NCBI GenBank assembly: GCA_016840165.1
Contig: JAEOSU010000012.1
Location: 1 to 53,524 of the forward strand
Reading direction: 5' to 3'
DNA from: Promethearchaeota archaeon
GTDB lineage: Archaea; Asgardarchaeota; Lokiarchaeia; Sigyniarchaeales; SOKP01
Length of the DNA stretch: 53,524 nt
The number at the start of each line of letters is the position of its first letter. Positions within the stretch are counted from its first letter, which is position 1. Positions 17,546-26,753 of this stretch are shown one piece after another. Both the position numbers and the translations under genes were made by a program. A model generated the notes under the pieces. The model was not told the origin of the DNA. It was given only the letters and a program-made list of their open reading frames with translations, and did no database searches.

Positions 17546-18895
17546 TTAATTTCCATAATCTTCTATAATTTTATAGATTTCATCAATTAATTGTTCCTTA
17601 TTGACTGTGTTCTGTTCTTCGCTAATCATGTTCCTTATAGTTACTTTATTTTTTTCCATTTCATTAGGACCAATAATAAGTGTAATCATGTTGCCAAGTT
17701 CATTAGCTTTCTTTAATTGATTTTTTAAATTACTAAATCGATAATCGACTATACAAGCAAAGTCTTCCTTACGTATCATTTGTGCTATTTCAAGTGCATA
17801 CGCACTAACATTTTTGTTTATTCCAGCAATATATATTGTATCAGAATAATCCATCTCTCGAATGTCTTGAGGAATCAATTTATAAGTATCTAAAAATAAA
17901 GAGAGCATAAATACTCCTAAACCAAATCCCATTCCCGAAATCCTTTCATCTGAAAAAAGTGAAAGCAGATCATCATATCTACCCCCTCCAAAAATACTTC
18001 TGGTATTCTTTGTTCCAGTATCATATACTTCAAAAACAATTCCAGTGTAATAGTCAAGTCCCCTAACAACAGCTGAGGAGAAAGTACAATAATCCAAAAG
18101 ATTGGCTTGTTCTAAGAGGTTTTCAAAATCTCGTAGTTCTTTATAACCCTCAGAATCATAGAAGTTCTTAGGGATATTATCAAATTTTTCTAACAATTCT
18201 TCAATTGAACCTGATTTCTTTAATTTCAGAATACCTTGGGTTATATTCCTATCTTGAAAGATTTCGGAGATGTATTTCTCAAATTCTTTCTCTTCCATTT
18301 TTTCAGCCTTGTCGAGTGCTTTATAGACTACAGGTAATTTCTGTTCTGGAACGTTTAACATCAATAGACAAACCGCATCGATGAATCGCCGGTTATTATA
18401 ATAGATCTGGAATTGTTCTGCTGTTGCTCCAAACTTAGTAAAGATATCAACTACAATATTGAAGATTTCCAAATCTCCGTATAAGCTGTCCTCACCCAAT
18501 ATATCAAAATTTATTTGTTTAAATTGTCTTCGGCGGCCTCTTTGAGGACGTTCGTAGCGAAAACAGGTGGGATTAGAAAACCAACGAATTGGTTTTTTTA
18601 ATTCTTGGCTTTTTTTTGCTATCATTCGAGCTAAACTTGGTGTAAGTTCCGGAATTAGGATTAATCGTTCACCTTGCTTTTTTTCCACGATAAATGACTG
18701 CTCATTTACAAGTTCTTCAGAAGATTTTGCAGCAAAGATTTCAATCGGTTCCAATTGAGGACTTTCAAATTCCTCATAACCATAAACTTCTGCTACATCT
18801 CGAATATTATCAATAATCCAATTTTCTTCTCGAAGGTCTGGGGGATAATAATCTTCCATTCCACGGAGAGGATCTTTTGAAAATTTCTTAGACAT
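17546..18895 (-). CDS. hisS: Histidyl-tRNA synthetase
   Basis: 449 aa, usual length for HisRS, a class II synthetase that charges tRNA-His. The start (PLRGMEDYYPPDLRE) is the typical class II entry. Motif 2 is CFRYERPQRGRRRQFKQ, the histidine-specific motif is AVVRGLDYYTGIVFEVYD, and motif 3 is GGGRYDDLLSLF followed by GMGFGLGVFML. The C-terminal anticodon-binding domain covers about residues 350-449. A tRNA-His gene with an encoded extra 5' G lies elsewhere in the window at 33181. The gene is monocistronic, with about 170 bp of AT-rich sequence upstream. Confidence 0.96.
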   Translation of the reverse strand: MSKKFSKDPLRGMEDYYPPDLREENWIIDNIRDVAEVYGYEEFESPQLEPIEIFAAKSSEELVNEQSFIVEKKQGERLILIPELTPSLARMIAKKSQELKKPIRWFSNPTCFRYERPQRGRRRQFKQINFDILGEDSLYGDLEIFNIVVDIFTKFGATAEQFQIYYNNRRFIDAVCLLMLNVPEQKLPVVYKALDKAEKMEEKEFEKYISEIFQDRNITQGILKLKKSGSIEELLEKFDNIPKNFYDSEGYKELRDFENLLEQANLLDYCTFSSAVVRGLDYYTGIVFEVYDTGTKNTRSIFGGGRYDDLLSLFSDERISGMGFGLGVFMLSLFLDTYKLIPQDIREMDYSDTIYIAGINKNVSAYALEIAQMIRKEDFACIVDYRFSNLKNQLKKANELGNMITLIIGPNEMEKNKVTIRNMISEEQNTVNKEQLIDEIYKIIEDYGN

Positions 18896-19063
18896 TGTAT
18901 CACACTAAATAAAACGCTTGGTATTTAGTTAAAAAAAGTTCTTAAACAAATATTTTTTTCGCTTTTCTTTTAAATTTTGAACCTATTTTCAATAAAAAAT
19001 GATTAAGAAAAATTTTAACTTCATAGATTAATTAGAAAAAAAATTTTTATAAATAGGAATTAT

Positions 19064-19366
19064 TCAGAAAAGAATTTTCATAGCATCTTGGGCATCCATT
19101 ACAAATTCCGCTACAAAACGATAACCTTCTACGGAGGTATAGAGCGCGTATCTTTTTATTAGCGCTGTCATAGCTTCTGAATACTTTTCATCAGGAAATT
19201 CATAGATTGCATAAGTTTTCCACTGACCATCATCTTTTACAGTAGTAAGATGCTGAATCTTTTTTAGATAATCGGGATAAGGTGGTTTGTCTTTAGAGCT
19301 ATACACCTTTATTAAATCTTTAGCTTTATGCGGAGGATACCATCCAACTGTCATAATTTTTCCCAT
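19064..19366 (-). CDS. Small conserved-looking protein, unknown (possible DUF3303-like ferredoxin fold)
   Basis: 100 aa, with alternating strands and helices that fit a ferredoxin-like alpha/beta barrel monomer (KIMTVGWYPPHKAKDLIKVY, KTYAIYEFPDEKYSEAMTAL, YRFVAEFVMDAQDAMKI). No catalytic motif is seen. An AGGTGA ribosome-binding site 6-8 nt upstream supports the ATG at 19366. The function is unknown; similarity to stress-responsive dimeric alpha/beta barrel proteins is only a guess. Confidence 0.65.
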   Translation of the reverse strand: MGKIMTVGWYPPHKAKDLIKVYSSKDKPPYPDYLKKIQHLTTVKDDGQWKTYAIYEFPDEKYSEAMTALIKRYALYTSVEGYRFVAEFVMDAQDAMKILF

Positions 19367-19531
19367 GAGGATTTCACCTTTTAAACTATTATTAAGGTAA
19401 GATGATTTAATCTAAGATCCTATTTAACGATTTTGTCAATTCCAGAACAAACTATTCAGAACTCCTTATTCAGCAATAAATTTAATTAATTGGATAGTTT
19501 AAATACCTTAAAAATAGAAATATTATAAATC

Positions 19532-19906
19532 ATGAAAGAAATTATCAACCCTGGTACTCCAGTAGCGGGACCTTATAGCCCAGGAATAAAATCTGGGAAT
19601 AATTTATTTATATCTGGCCAAGGTTGGCCACAAGAATCTTCAGATATAAGTGAGCAGACCTATCAAACGTTAAATAACATAAAAAAAATCATTAAAACTG
19701 CTAGAGGAAAAGTGTCAGATATAGTAGCTACCACAGTTTACTTAAAACACATGGAGGATTTTAAAGAAATGAATGCAGCTTATGAAAAGTTTTTTATGGA
19801 TAATAACGTAACTGAAGGATTTCCTTCCCGAACTACTGTTGAAGTATCTAATCTGCCAAGACCAGCAATGTTAGTCGAAATTAATGCTTTTGCAGTTCTC
19901 GAATAA
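19532..19906 (+). CDS. ridA: RidA/YjgF/UK114 family enamine deaminase
   Basis: 124 aa, full length for RidA, which hydrolyses reactive enamine/imine intermediates such as 2-aminoacrylate made by PLP enzymes. Signatures are AGPYSPGIKSGNNLFISGQG at the start, VATTVYLKHMEDFKEMNAAY in the middle and FPSRTTVEVSNLPRPAMLVE at the end. The conserved Arg of SRTTVEV (residue about 104) and the final Glu correspond to the carboxylate-binding and catalytic positions. A TATA-like TTTAAATA lies about 35 bp upstream of the ATG. It is monocistronic. Confidence 0.95.
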   Translation: MKEIINPGTPVAGPYSPGIKSGNNLFISGQGWPQESSDISEQTYQTLNNIKKIIKTARGKVSDIVATTVYLKHMEDFKEMNAAYEKFFMDNNVTEGFPSRTTVEVSNLPRPAMLVEINAFAVLE

Positions 19907-20056
19907 TATGTAATTGTATAATATCAAATAATACTATGATTAAAAAGTCTCATTTTAATTGTTTTATCTTCCTTCTTTTCTATTATACATCCATATAAAA
20001 ATTAAATGAATATTAAATTCATAATAGTTAAGTGGGATCTCCAACTTTCAATTACA

Positions 20057-21019
20057 ATGACAAGCAAAAATTTAAAAAAAGGGATAATATGTGGTGTAAT
20101 TGGAGTCTTTTTAATAGGGCTGCAGCCAATTATTGCCAACTCAAGACCTTCTGTAATTGATCCCTTTATTTTTGCGGCTATAACCGCTATTATTGAAGTA
20201 TTGATTTTTTTTCCACTCTATATTCTTGAAAGAAAAAGACTAAAGAAAAGGATAAAGAATATTGCTGAGAATTTTGAAAAAGGTCAATCTCTTTTAAATG
20301 GTTGGAAAAAGAGAGGTAATCTAGCTATTTTATTATTTATAGGAACTTCATTTACTGTCGTCCCAATATTATTATACGTTGGTTACGAATTAGCGGGAGC
20401 AATTCTTAGTTCTTTAGCGTTGAAGAGTGAAATTATATTTGCTTTATTATTCGGTTTTCTAGTGCTTAAGGAAAAAATTAATAAAATACAAATAGTATTT
20501 TCAGTTGTCTTATTCATTGGATTAATCGTAGCAATAAGTCAAGGGAATTATAACTTACTTGAATTCAATATAGGGGTTTTAATATTAATCCTAAATGCAG
20601 CATTATTTACTTTCATTCATACTTTAACTAAGATAAGATTAGATAGAAATGAACTGTTTTCCACTCAGATTGTTTTTTTTCGGAACGCGATTAGTGGTTT
20701 GATATTATTCTTGATTTATATAATTATATTTCCCTTAGCTAATCTTTTGATTATTTTAAATCCTCTAAATTTTCTATTTTTTTTGTTAATGGGATTAGAT
20801 TATGGATTTAGCTTATATTTTTGGTACAAAACCTTATCATATATCGAAATAGGAAAGGCAGGGATAATAAATTCAATCACCCCAATAATTTCAGCTTTTT
20901 TTGCATTCATTATCCTTGGAGAGATATTCACGATTTATCATCTAATCGGTATGGTGATCGTAATTATTTCCATCATCGTAATTGTACGAGAAAAAGCGAA
21001 AATTTCTAAAAATTTTTAA
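20057..21019 (+). CDS. DMT-superfamily (EamA) transporter
   Basis: About 320 aa from the ATG at 20057 (MTSKNLKKGIICGVIGVFLI). The frame extends upstream to 20006, but the extra 17 residues are polar and absent from the paralogue. It has about ten hydrophobic segments in two EamA repeats; the second ends with AFFAFIILGEIFTIYHLIGM, the typical family signature. The substrate is unknown; the superfamily exports or imports metabolites such as amino acids. The next gene is a paralogue with the same start (GIIxGxxGVFxxGLQPIIAN), so this is a tandem duplication, spaced about 37 bp. Confidence 0.9.
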   Translation: MTSKNLKKGIICGVIGVFLIGLQPIIANSRPSVIDPFIFAAITAIIEVLIFFPLYILERKRLKKRIKNIAENFEKGQSLLNGWKKRGNLAILLFIGTSFTVVPILLYVGYELAGAILSSLALKSEIIFALLFGFLVLKEKINKIQIVFSVVLFIGLIVAISQGNYNLLEFNIGVLILILNAALFTFIHTLTKIRLDRNELFSTQIVFFRNAISGLILFLIYIIIFPLANLLIILNPLNFLFFLLMGLDYGFSLYFWYKTLSYIEIGKAGIINSITPIISAFFAFIILGEIFTIYHLIGMVIVIISIIVIVREKAKISKNF

Positions 21020-21056
21020 TCCTTAAATTTTTTTCTAATTTATCTTGAGTGGTAAT

Positions 21057-21995
21057 ATGAAAAAGGGAATAATTTTCGGTTTACTAGGAGTTTTTTTTGT
21101 AGGTTTACAGCCCATTATCGCCAATGCTCGCCCTAGCGTATTAGATCCCTATATTTTCGCAGCTATGACCTGCTTAGTAGAAGCTGGTTTATTCTTTCCG
21201 TTAATATTCATAGAAAAAAGGCTTAATCATATTAAAGACAATTCCACAGGTTTAAATCTAAAAGAAAAATCAAGTCTCCTTAAAATTTGGAAAAAGAATT
21301 TATGGTTCTTTATCTTCATAGGATTTATATTTGGTTTAAATCAACTTCTGTTTTTTATAGGTTACGGCTTAGCAGGTGCGATTAATGGGTCTCTCACTCA
21401 AAAGACTACAGTATTTTTTGGTATATTATTTGGCTTTTTAATTCTTAAAGAAAAAGTTACTAGACTCCAAGTAATTTTTTCTATAATTCTATTCTTTGGA
21501 TTGATTTTGGCAATTACAGAAGGAGCTTTTAATCTTCTAAGTTTTAATTTAGAAATGATGATCGGTGTCCTTACCTTATTATTTATTACTTGTTTGTGGA
21601 TGTTTGGACATACCATCACTAAACCAGTGCTTAATAGAGATGAAGTCACTGCTTCACAGATGGTTTTTTTAAGAAATTTAATCAGCGGAATTATCCTTTT
21701 TCTTACCTACTTTATCTTTTATCCTTTTGAGAATATCTTTCTCTTAGCTAATCCCTCAAATCAAGTTTATTATATATCAATGGGGCTAATCTATGGACTG
21801 GGGTTATTTTGTTGGTATAAGACCTTATCCTACCTTGATGTTTCAAAAGCAACTATTATATTATCACCAACACCAATAGTTACCGCCATCTTTGCAACCA
21901 TATTTCTTGGTGAAATGTTCACTATCTTCCATCTTATAGGCACCATAATCGTGTTATTTTCAATAATTATTATTGTCACTCAAAAAGAGAAGTAA
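21057..21995 (+). CDS. DMT-superfamily (EamA) transporter, tandem paralogue
   Basis: 312 aa from the ATG at 21057 (MKKGIIFGLLGVFFVGLQPI). A TTG at 21045 could add four residues but is less likely. About ten membrane helices in two EamA halves; the second half ends in TAIFATIFLGEMFTIFHLIG. It is nearly collinear with the preceding gene, including ANARPSVLDPYIFAAMT versus ANSRPSVIDPFIFAAIT. The pair may form a heterodimer or be a recent duplication. Downstream, about 230 bp of very AT-rich sequence separates it from the ABC locus. Confidence 0.9.
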   Translation: MKKGIIFGLLGVFFVGLQPIIANARPSVLDPYIFAAMTCLVEAGLFFPLIFIEKRLNHIKDNSTGLNLKEKSSLLKIWKKNLWFFIFIGFIFGLNQLLFFIGYGLAGAINGSLTQKTTVFFGILFGFLILKEKVTRLQVIFSIILFFGLILAITEGAFNLLSFNLEMMIGVLTLLFITCLWMFGHTITKPVLNRDEVTASQMVFLRNLISGIILFLTYFIFYPFENIFLLANPSNQVYYISMGLIYGLGLFCWYKTLSYLDVSKATIILSPTPIVTAIFATIFLGEMFTIFHLIGTIIVLFSIIIIVTQKEK

Positions 21996-22229
21996 TTTAT
22001 TCAATTCATAAATGTAGAAAAGAAATATAAATAAATATATTTCGATATAATTTTGATAAATATACAGAATTTAGTTAAATTTTGGATTTAAAGATGATTT
22101 TAATAAATCCAAAAGTTCAATCACAAGATTTAAATATTTCCTTATATAGAATAAAATATATATAAATATACAAATATATTTTAAAAAATAAAATAAATAA
22201 CCTATAATTATGATTAAATTGATGAATTT

Positions 22230-23027
22230 ATGAGTAATAATGAAATAATATCTGTTCGAAACTTAAAGAAGTTCTTTGGTGATGTAAAAGCCGTTAATGG
22301 AATAGATTTTGATGTTCATAAGGGAGAGATTTTCGGCTTATTAGGACCTAATGGCGCGGGAAAGACAACTACAATTAAACTATTATTAGGTTTATTAGAG
22401 GCTAATGAAGGAACTATTAGAGTTATGGGATTGGATCCTGAAAAAGATGAAGTTGAGATTAAAAAAAAAATAGGATACGTATCCGAGGAACCATTAATCT
22501 TTAAATCATTAACCCCAAAAGACTTATTTAATTTCATAGCATCCATTCGGAAATTAGACCCAGAAGAGGCAACGGAACGTGCTAAAGAATATTTAGAAAG
22601 TTTAGGTGCTCTTGAATATTATGATCAACTTATTGCTACCCTTTCGCATGGTAATAAGCAAAAGATCCAAGTAGTTGCATCTATAATGCATGATCCCGAT
22701 TTACTTATTTTTGATGAACCAATTGCTGGTTTAGACGCAAAATCGGTAAAAGTAATAAAGGAGATTATGGATATACAAGTAGATAAAGGAGGAGCGGTAC
22801 TTTTTTCTACTCATATCATGGAAATAGCTCAAGATTTATGTGACCGCATTGCCATCATTAATAGAGGTAAAATAGTTGGTATTGGAACATTAGATGAGCT
22901 TAGTCGTCAAGCAGACAGATTAGGCGCGAATCTGGAAGATATTTTCTTAAGATTAACAGAACAGGATACTTCTGTAGAAGAGATCGTTAAAAAATTGAGA
23001 CAATCCTTTAATCAAAGAAAATTATAA
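22230..23027 (+). CDS. ABC transporter ATP-binding protein
   Basis: 265 aa with all nucleotide-binding motifs: Walker A GLLGPNGAGKTTTIKLLLGL, Q-loop region IGYVSEEPLIFKSLTPKD, a signature motif that departs from LSGGQ (LSHGNKQK), Walker B LLIFDEPIAGLD and the switch His in FSTHIME. It resembles CcmA/NatA-type ATPases that pair with ABC-2 permeases. The permease gene starts 13 bp downstream, preceded by GAGGATTT, so the two genes form an operon. Confidence 0.95.
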   Translation: MSNNEIISVRNLKKFFGDVKAVNGIDFDVHKGEIFGLLGPNGAGKTTTIKLLLGLLEANEGTIRVMGLDPEKDEVEIKKKIGYVSEEPLIFKSLTPKDLFNFIASIRKLDPEEATERAKEYLESLGALEYYDQLIATLSHGNKQKIQVVASIMHDPDLLIFDEPIAGLDAKSVKVIKEIMDIQVDKGGAVLFSTHIMEIAQDLCDRIAIINRGKIVGIGTLDELSRQADRLGANLEDIFLRLTEQDTSVEEIVKKLRQSFNQRKL

Positions 23028-23040
23028 TGAGGATTTAACC

Positions 23041-25680
23041 ATGGCAGAAAAGAAGTTGAAGCTCTATAAGCTTGCAAAATATACAAATTTAGAAATAGTT
23101 ATGGAGGCTCAAATTCAATCAACAGGAGCCAATCAAGCCAAACTTATGGAGAGATACAAAAAAAGTAAGAAATCTGTCCAACACCAAGTATTAACATTAA
23201 AGATTGTCTATGCTTGTTTAATATTCTTTACCGCTGTTGTACCAATATTTACAATTTTACAATTAGTGCAGGGTTTAAGTTTTGGTACGTTACCATTAGA
23301 TACAGCATTATTTAGTGGAACCTTATTTTTCGGAGTTTTTTTCATTACACAATTTATCTATTTATTATTATTGGGCATGTTTAATATTAGTGCGATGATG
23401 ACTGGTGAAGCTTTCAAGTGGTATGAAACATTACCCATTTCAAAAAAACGATTACAAAAATTAGGGTTGATAACGGTTATTCGAAACTTAGACGCCGTTA
23501 TAATTACTATGATTATATCATTTCCGATTATTATCGCAATTATAACCCAAAATATACTTTTAGTCATTATCAGTTGTTTACTCTCAGTTCTAAATGTTGT
23601 ATTCGTAGTGAGTCTATTGGTTTTAATTGCAGAGAGAATGAGTCGCGTCTTTAAAGGCGATCAAGTAAGTTCGAAAAAAGCAACTATTCTAAGGATCTTT
23701 ACTATACTCAGTTACTTCATTGTGGCCATGTCTGCGAGTCTGATCGTTCAGTGGGCGATAAATTCGATTAGTGATATTTTTGCAATGCTTGCAACTATAA
23801 CTATACCTGATATAGTCAATTTCATCTTCGGATTGATTCCATTTCCATTTGCTCCAGGTATTCTATTAACGTTATTTATAGATCCTACCAAATTCGCTCC
23901 TAATATGTGGATTTCCGGTCTTATTGGTATTGGTTTATTAATAGGCTTGACTTTTGTTCTCTATAATAAGGCAATTAGTTCAATGAGAATGGTAACCATA
24001 AGCTCTGTCGCTGAGAAAGAAATAAAAACAGAAAAAAGGAAAAAAGAGGATATAGTTGTTGATATTCTTGTTAAATCACCGATTCAAGCATACCGGAGAA
24101 AGGATTTATCTGCAGCAACAAGAGATATGCAGACTTTAATGTATTTGATTCTTCCGATGATTCTTCCGTTTATCTATTCAATTATTCTTACGGTTAGTAT
24201 AGGATCATCACCTACTTTTGGTCTAGAGGATGTATTGATCTTTTGGAGCATTTTAATGTTCTACCAGCCGATGATATCGATTATAATTACTACTGGATTT
24301 TTAAATATGGAAGATGGAGGTGCCTCCATTCTTGCGGGATTACCTATTCATCCACGAGACCAAGCAAAAGCTAAATTATCCTTATTAATAACCATTCAGA
24401 CGATTTCATTCTTCGTCCCAGCATTATTCTTCATAACAAGTCCAGTATTTGTGGATTATCTATTATTATTTATCGCATGGTATCCTGTTACCCTCGTTTT
24501 CTTATTTATCATATTCAATCTGAAGATCCGTCTCTTTGGGAGAATGAAGTATAAATTTGTATTAGAGGAGGTTAATCCTAAGAAAAAGACAGTAAAATGG
24601 GTAATTATGGTCACTACTGAAGGCTTGATATATATTTTCTATGTAATTTTTGGATCATTGTTAATATTGGTTTTTGGATTGGTTCCAATGGTTTTAATAG
24701 TTTCAATCACAAGTGTTTTGATTTTAGTTGGATTACTAATTTCTGTCAATCGGATGTTCCCAAAGAAACTTGGAAAGCGAATAATGATAAGTATACGTGA
24801 TGCTTTAAGGCAAAAGCCGCTCTTAGGAACACTAATTGTGTTATTAGTCTATTTTGCATTCCTCTATTTGTCTGCAAATCTGGCAATAATTCTGATATTA
24901 CCGTTATACAGTATTTTACCTCTACCTGTGGCACTATACATTGAGTTTCTTTATAACTTTGGGTTTATGATGCTTCTGTGGCTTTTGGTAGTACCGAAAA
25001 GTTTACGTCTTCCCATTGGTAAATCAAATTTTAATGAATACTTAAGATCAGTAAAATTAATCAGTCCAGTGGTAAAAAAGAAATCCAAGTTCTTTATGAA
25101 CATCATCCTAGCATTGTCATGCGTAGCGATTTATTACAGTTCAGCCTTGATTTTCGGGAACATTTTAGGTGATTATGTATTTGATCCCTCAGTGGTATTT
25201 GGCCCTCCAAGAATCGTATCAGGTGGGATTATTTTAGGCTGGTCTATTTTCTTTATCATGTTAATTCCAGGAATATGGGAAGAATGGGGATTTCGGGGAG
25301 TATTAATCCCATTGAATTCAAAAAAATATTCGAAATTAACGGTTCTTATAATTAGTTCTGTCGCATTTGGAGTATATCATTTAGTTAATATTCTATTTGG
25401 GCAGGATTGGGTTTATACTCTATTTCAAGCATTATTTGCAACAGCTTTCGGGTTTTTGTTTGGATACGTTTTTATCAAAACCAATAGTTTATTACCAAGT
25501 ATAATTATGCATTATTTAGTTAATTCACTTGGCCAATTATTCGTTAATACAGTACCCTATAACGAATTATCTGCTGCTCTATTTTTAATTTTCGGAGTTG
25601 GTATGGTACCAGCAATTTTAGGTATGACATTAGTATATATAATAACAAAATTTGCATTCCCTAAACTCTATCAAAAGTAA
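23041..25680 (+). CDS. ABC-2-type permease fused to a C-terminal CPBP intramembrane protease domain
   Basis: 879 aa. Residues about 50-320 and 370-640 form two blocks of hydrophobic helices typical of large ABC-2 permeases; LTGEAFKWYETLPISKKRLQ-like coupling regions recur (GASILAGLPIHPRDQAKAKL). From about residue 690 the protein becomes a CPBP (CAAX protease and bacteriocin-processing) domain. It has the paired glutamates in motif EEWGFRG (Glu747, Glu748, Arg752) and metal-ligand histidines His780 (GVYHLVN) and His824 (IIMHYLVN). The protease motifs are intact, so it is probably active. The ATPase upstream is its partner. The substrate could be a peptide that is both cut and exported; this is inference. 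A split into two genes is excluded by the continuous frame. Confidence 0.88.
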   Translation: MAEKKLKLYKLAKYTNLEIVMEAQIQSTGANQAKLMERYKKSKKSVQHQVLTLKIVYACLIFFTAVVPIFTILQLVQGLSFGTLPLDTALFSGTLFFGVFFITQFIYLLLLGMFNISAMMTGEAFKWYETLPISKKRLQKLGLITVIRNLDAVIITMIISFPIIIAIITQNILLVIISCLLSVLNVVFVVSLLVLIAERMSRVFKGDQVSSKKATILRIFTILSYFIVAMSASLIVQWAINSISDIFAMLATITIPDIVNFIFGLIPFPFAPGILLTLFIDPTKFAPNMWISGLIGIGLLIGLTFVLYNKAISSMRMVTISSVAEKEIKTEKRKKEDIVVDILVKSPIQAYRRKDLSAATRDMQTLMYLILPMILPFIYSIILTVSIGSSPTFGLEDVLIFWSILMFYQPMISIIITTGFLNMEDGGASILAGLPIHPRDQAKAKLSLLITIQTISFFVPALFFITSPVFVDYLLLFIAWYPVTLVFLFIIFNLKIRLFGRMKYKFVLEEVNPKKKTVKWVIMVTTEGLIYIFYVIFGSLLILVFGLVPMVLIVSITSVLILVGLLISVNRMFPKKLGKRIMISIRDALRQKPLLGTLIVLLVYFAFLYLSANLAIILILPLYSILPLPVALYIEFLYNFGFMMLLWLLVVPKSLRLPIGKSNFNEYLRSVKLISPVVKKKSKFFMNIILALSCVAIYYSSALIFGNILGDYVFDPSVVFGPPRIVSGGIILGWSIFFIMLIPGIWEEWGFRGVLIPLNSKKYSKLTVLIISSVAFGVYHLVNILFGQDWVYTLFQALFATAFGFLFGYVFIKTNSLLPSIIMHYLVNSLGQLFVNTVPYNELSAALFLIFGVGMVPAILGMTLVYIITKFAFPKLYQK

Positions 25681-25701
25681 TTTTTTTTATTTTTCTTTTT
25701 T
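25681..25701 (+). terminator. T-rich transcription terminator after the ABC operon
   Basis: Immediately after the permease stop are T8AT-T4CT5-like runs, the U-tract form of archaeal intrinsic terminators. No stem is needed or seen. Confidence 0.6.
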
Positions 25702-25799
25702 AAGTGATTTTGAGAGAAAAAGAAGCATTTAATAGAAAATCAATCATAATATGTAATTGATTTTACATATTAATTGAAAAAGAGCTATTGCGTAGATTT

Positions 25800-26642
25800 A
25801 TGGCTGAAAATTATAAAGAAATAGAAGTTACTTGCCCGGTATGCAGCAAATCAAAGGATATTAAGATACCAGAGCAAATATTTAGTCAAAAAAGATTTGG
25901 AAATATTCGAATACAAGTTCCTCAAGGAGGGGTTTGTCCAGAACATCAGTTTATATTATTTATCGATACAAAAGGAATTATTCGAGGATATGAAAATATA
26001 GATCTCCAATTGGTAAGTGCCCCTAAAGGAGAGAAAGAATCAGGAGGATTTACACTTAGAGATTTTGTACTTATTTTTGGATTATATGGTGTTTTTTGTC
26101 TAATTCATGCAAAAATATTCAATTATCCAGCATATGTTATTAAAAATAAAGATACTGAGGAGATCTCAGAATTAATAAACAGAATAGGAAACGCTCTCCT
26201 TCCAGGAGCATATAAAAATACAAGTACTATCACCTTTTTGGAAAAAACTGATTACAGTAAGATTCAGCTTAAAGAAAAAAATGCTCTTCTTATGGATGAT
26301 AATCTCAACATACTTCAGACTCCATGGAAAGTGAAATTAAAATTTGAAGAAGAGATTGTAAAAGACGCTCTTGAAATTCTTGATGATAATGAACAATTAA
26401 AGTTAATCCAACTAGCTATATCAGCATTCATACGACAAGCGGAATATGCTAAGGATTTGCTTGAAAAGGTAAAAATAATATATAATGAAGATTTAGTGGA
26501 GAAGATCAATCGTGAATTATTGGAAAGTAAAGTAAATCTTTATCGTGTTTCATTGATAAAAGATTTTATAAGGCAGCGATATTCTCCAAAATTAGCAGAT
26601 AAGATTAAAAATAAGGTCGAAGAATTTCTTAACTTGATTTAA
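25800..26642 (+). CDS. CPxC zinc-binding N-terminal domain protein, unknown
   Basis: 280 aa from the ATG at 25800 (MAENYKEIEVTCPVC); the frame is open to a TTG 12 nt upstream. Residues about 8-68 form a domain with EVTCPVCSKSKDIKIPE and GGVCPEHQFILFIDTKGIIR, where Cys, Cys, Cys and His could bind zinc. The same domain heads the protein at 48853. The rest is alpha/beta and then helical, with no known motif; FVLIFGLYGVFCLIHAKIF looks hydrophobic but sits inside a folded region. It follows the ABC permease by about 120 bp on the same strand, beyond the T-rich terminator, so co-transcription is uncertain. Confidence 0.72.
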   Translation: MAENYKEIEVTCPVCSKSKDIKIPEQIFSQKRFGNIRIQVPQGGVCPEHQFILFIDTKGIIRGYENIDLQLVSAPKGEKESGGFTLRDFVLIFGLYGVFCLIHAKIFNYPAYVIKNKDTEEISELINRIGNALLPGAYKNTSTITFLEKTDYSKIQLKEKNALLMDDNLNILQTPWKVKLKFEEEIVKDALEILDDNEQLKLIQLAISAFIRQAEYAKDLLEKVKIIYNEDLVEKINRELLESKVNLYRVSLIKDFIRQRYSPKLADKIKNKVEEFLNLI

Positions 26643-26753
26643 GTGTAATCCGCTATTTTTGTTATGATATTAAAAAAATAAAAAAGAGATCCTATCTTCT
26701 TTAGATAAAACACAAATAAAGTAATAATATATTGTTAGGAGGAATGATATAAA

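Noticed and set aside
20006..20056. Upstream start for the first DMT transporter
   Set aside because: The added 17 residues are polar and have no counterpart in the tandem paralogue, whose start aligns with the 20057 ATG.
21996..22229. Very AT-rich 234-bp gap before the ABC ATPase as a possible replication origin or repeat locus
   Set aside because: It has no repeated motif or origin-recognition boxes that I can see; it is probably just an AT-rich promoter region.
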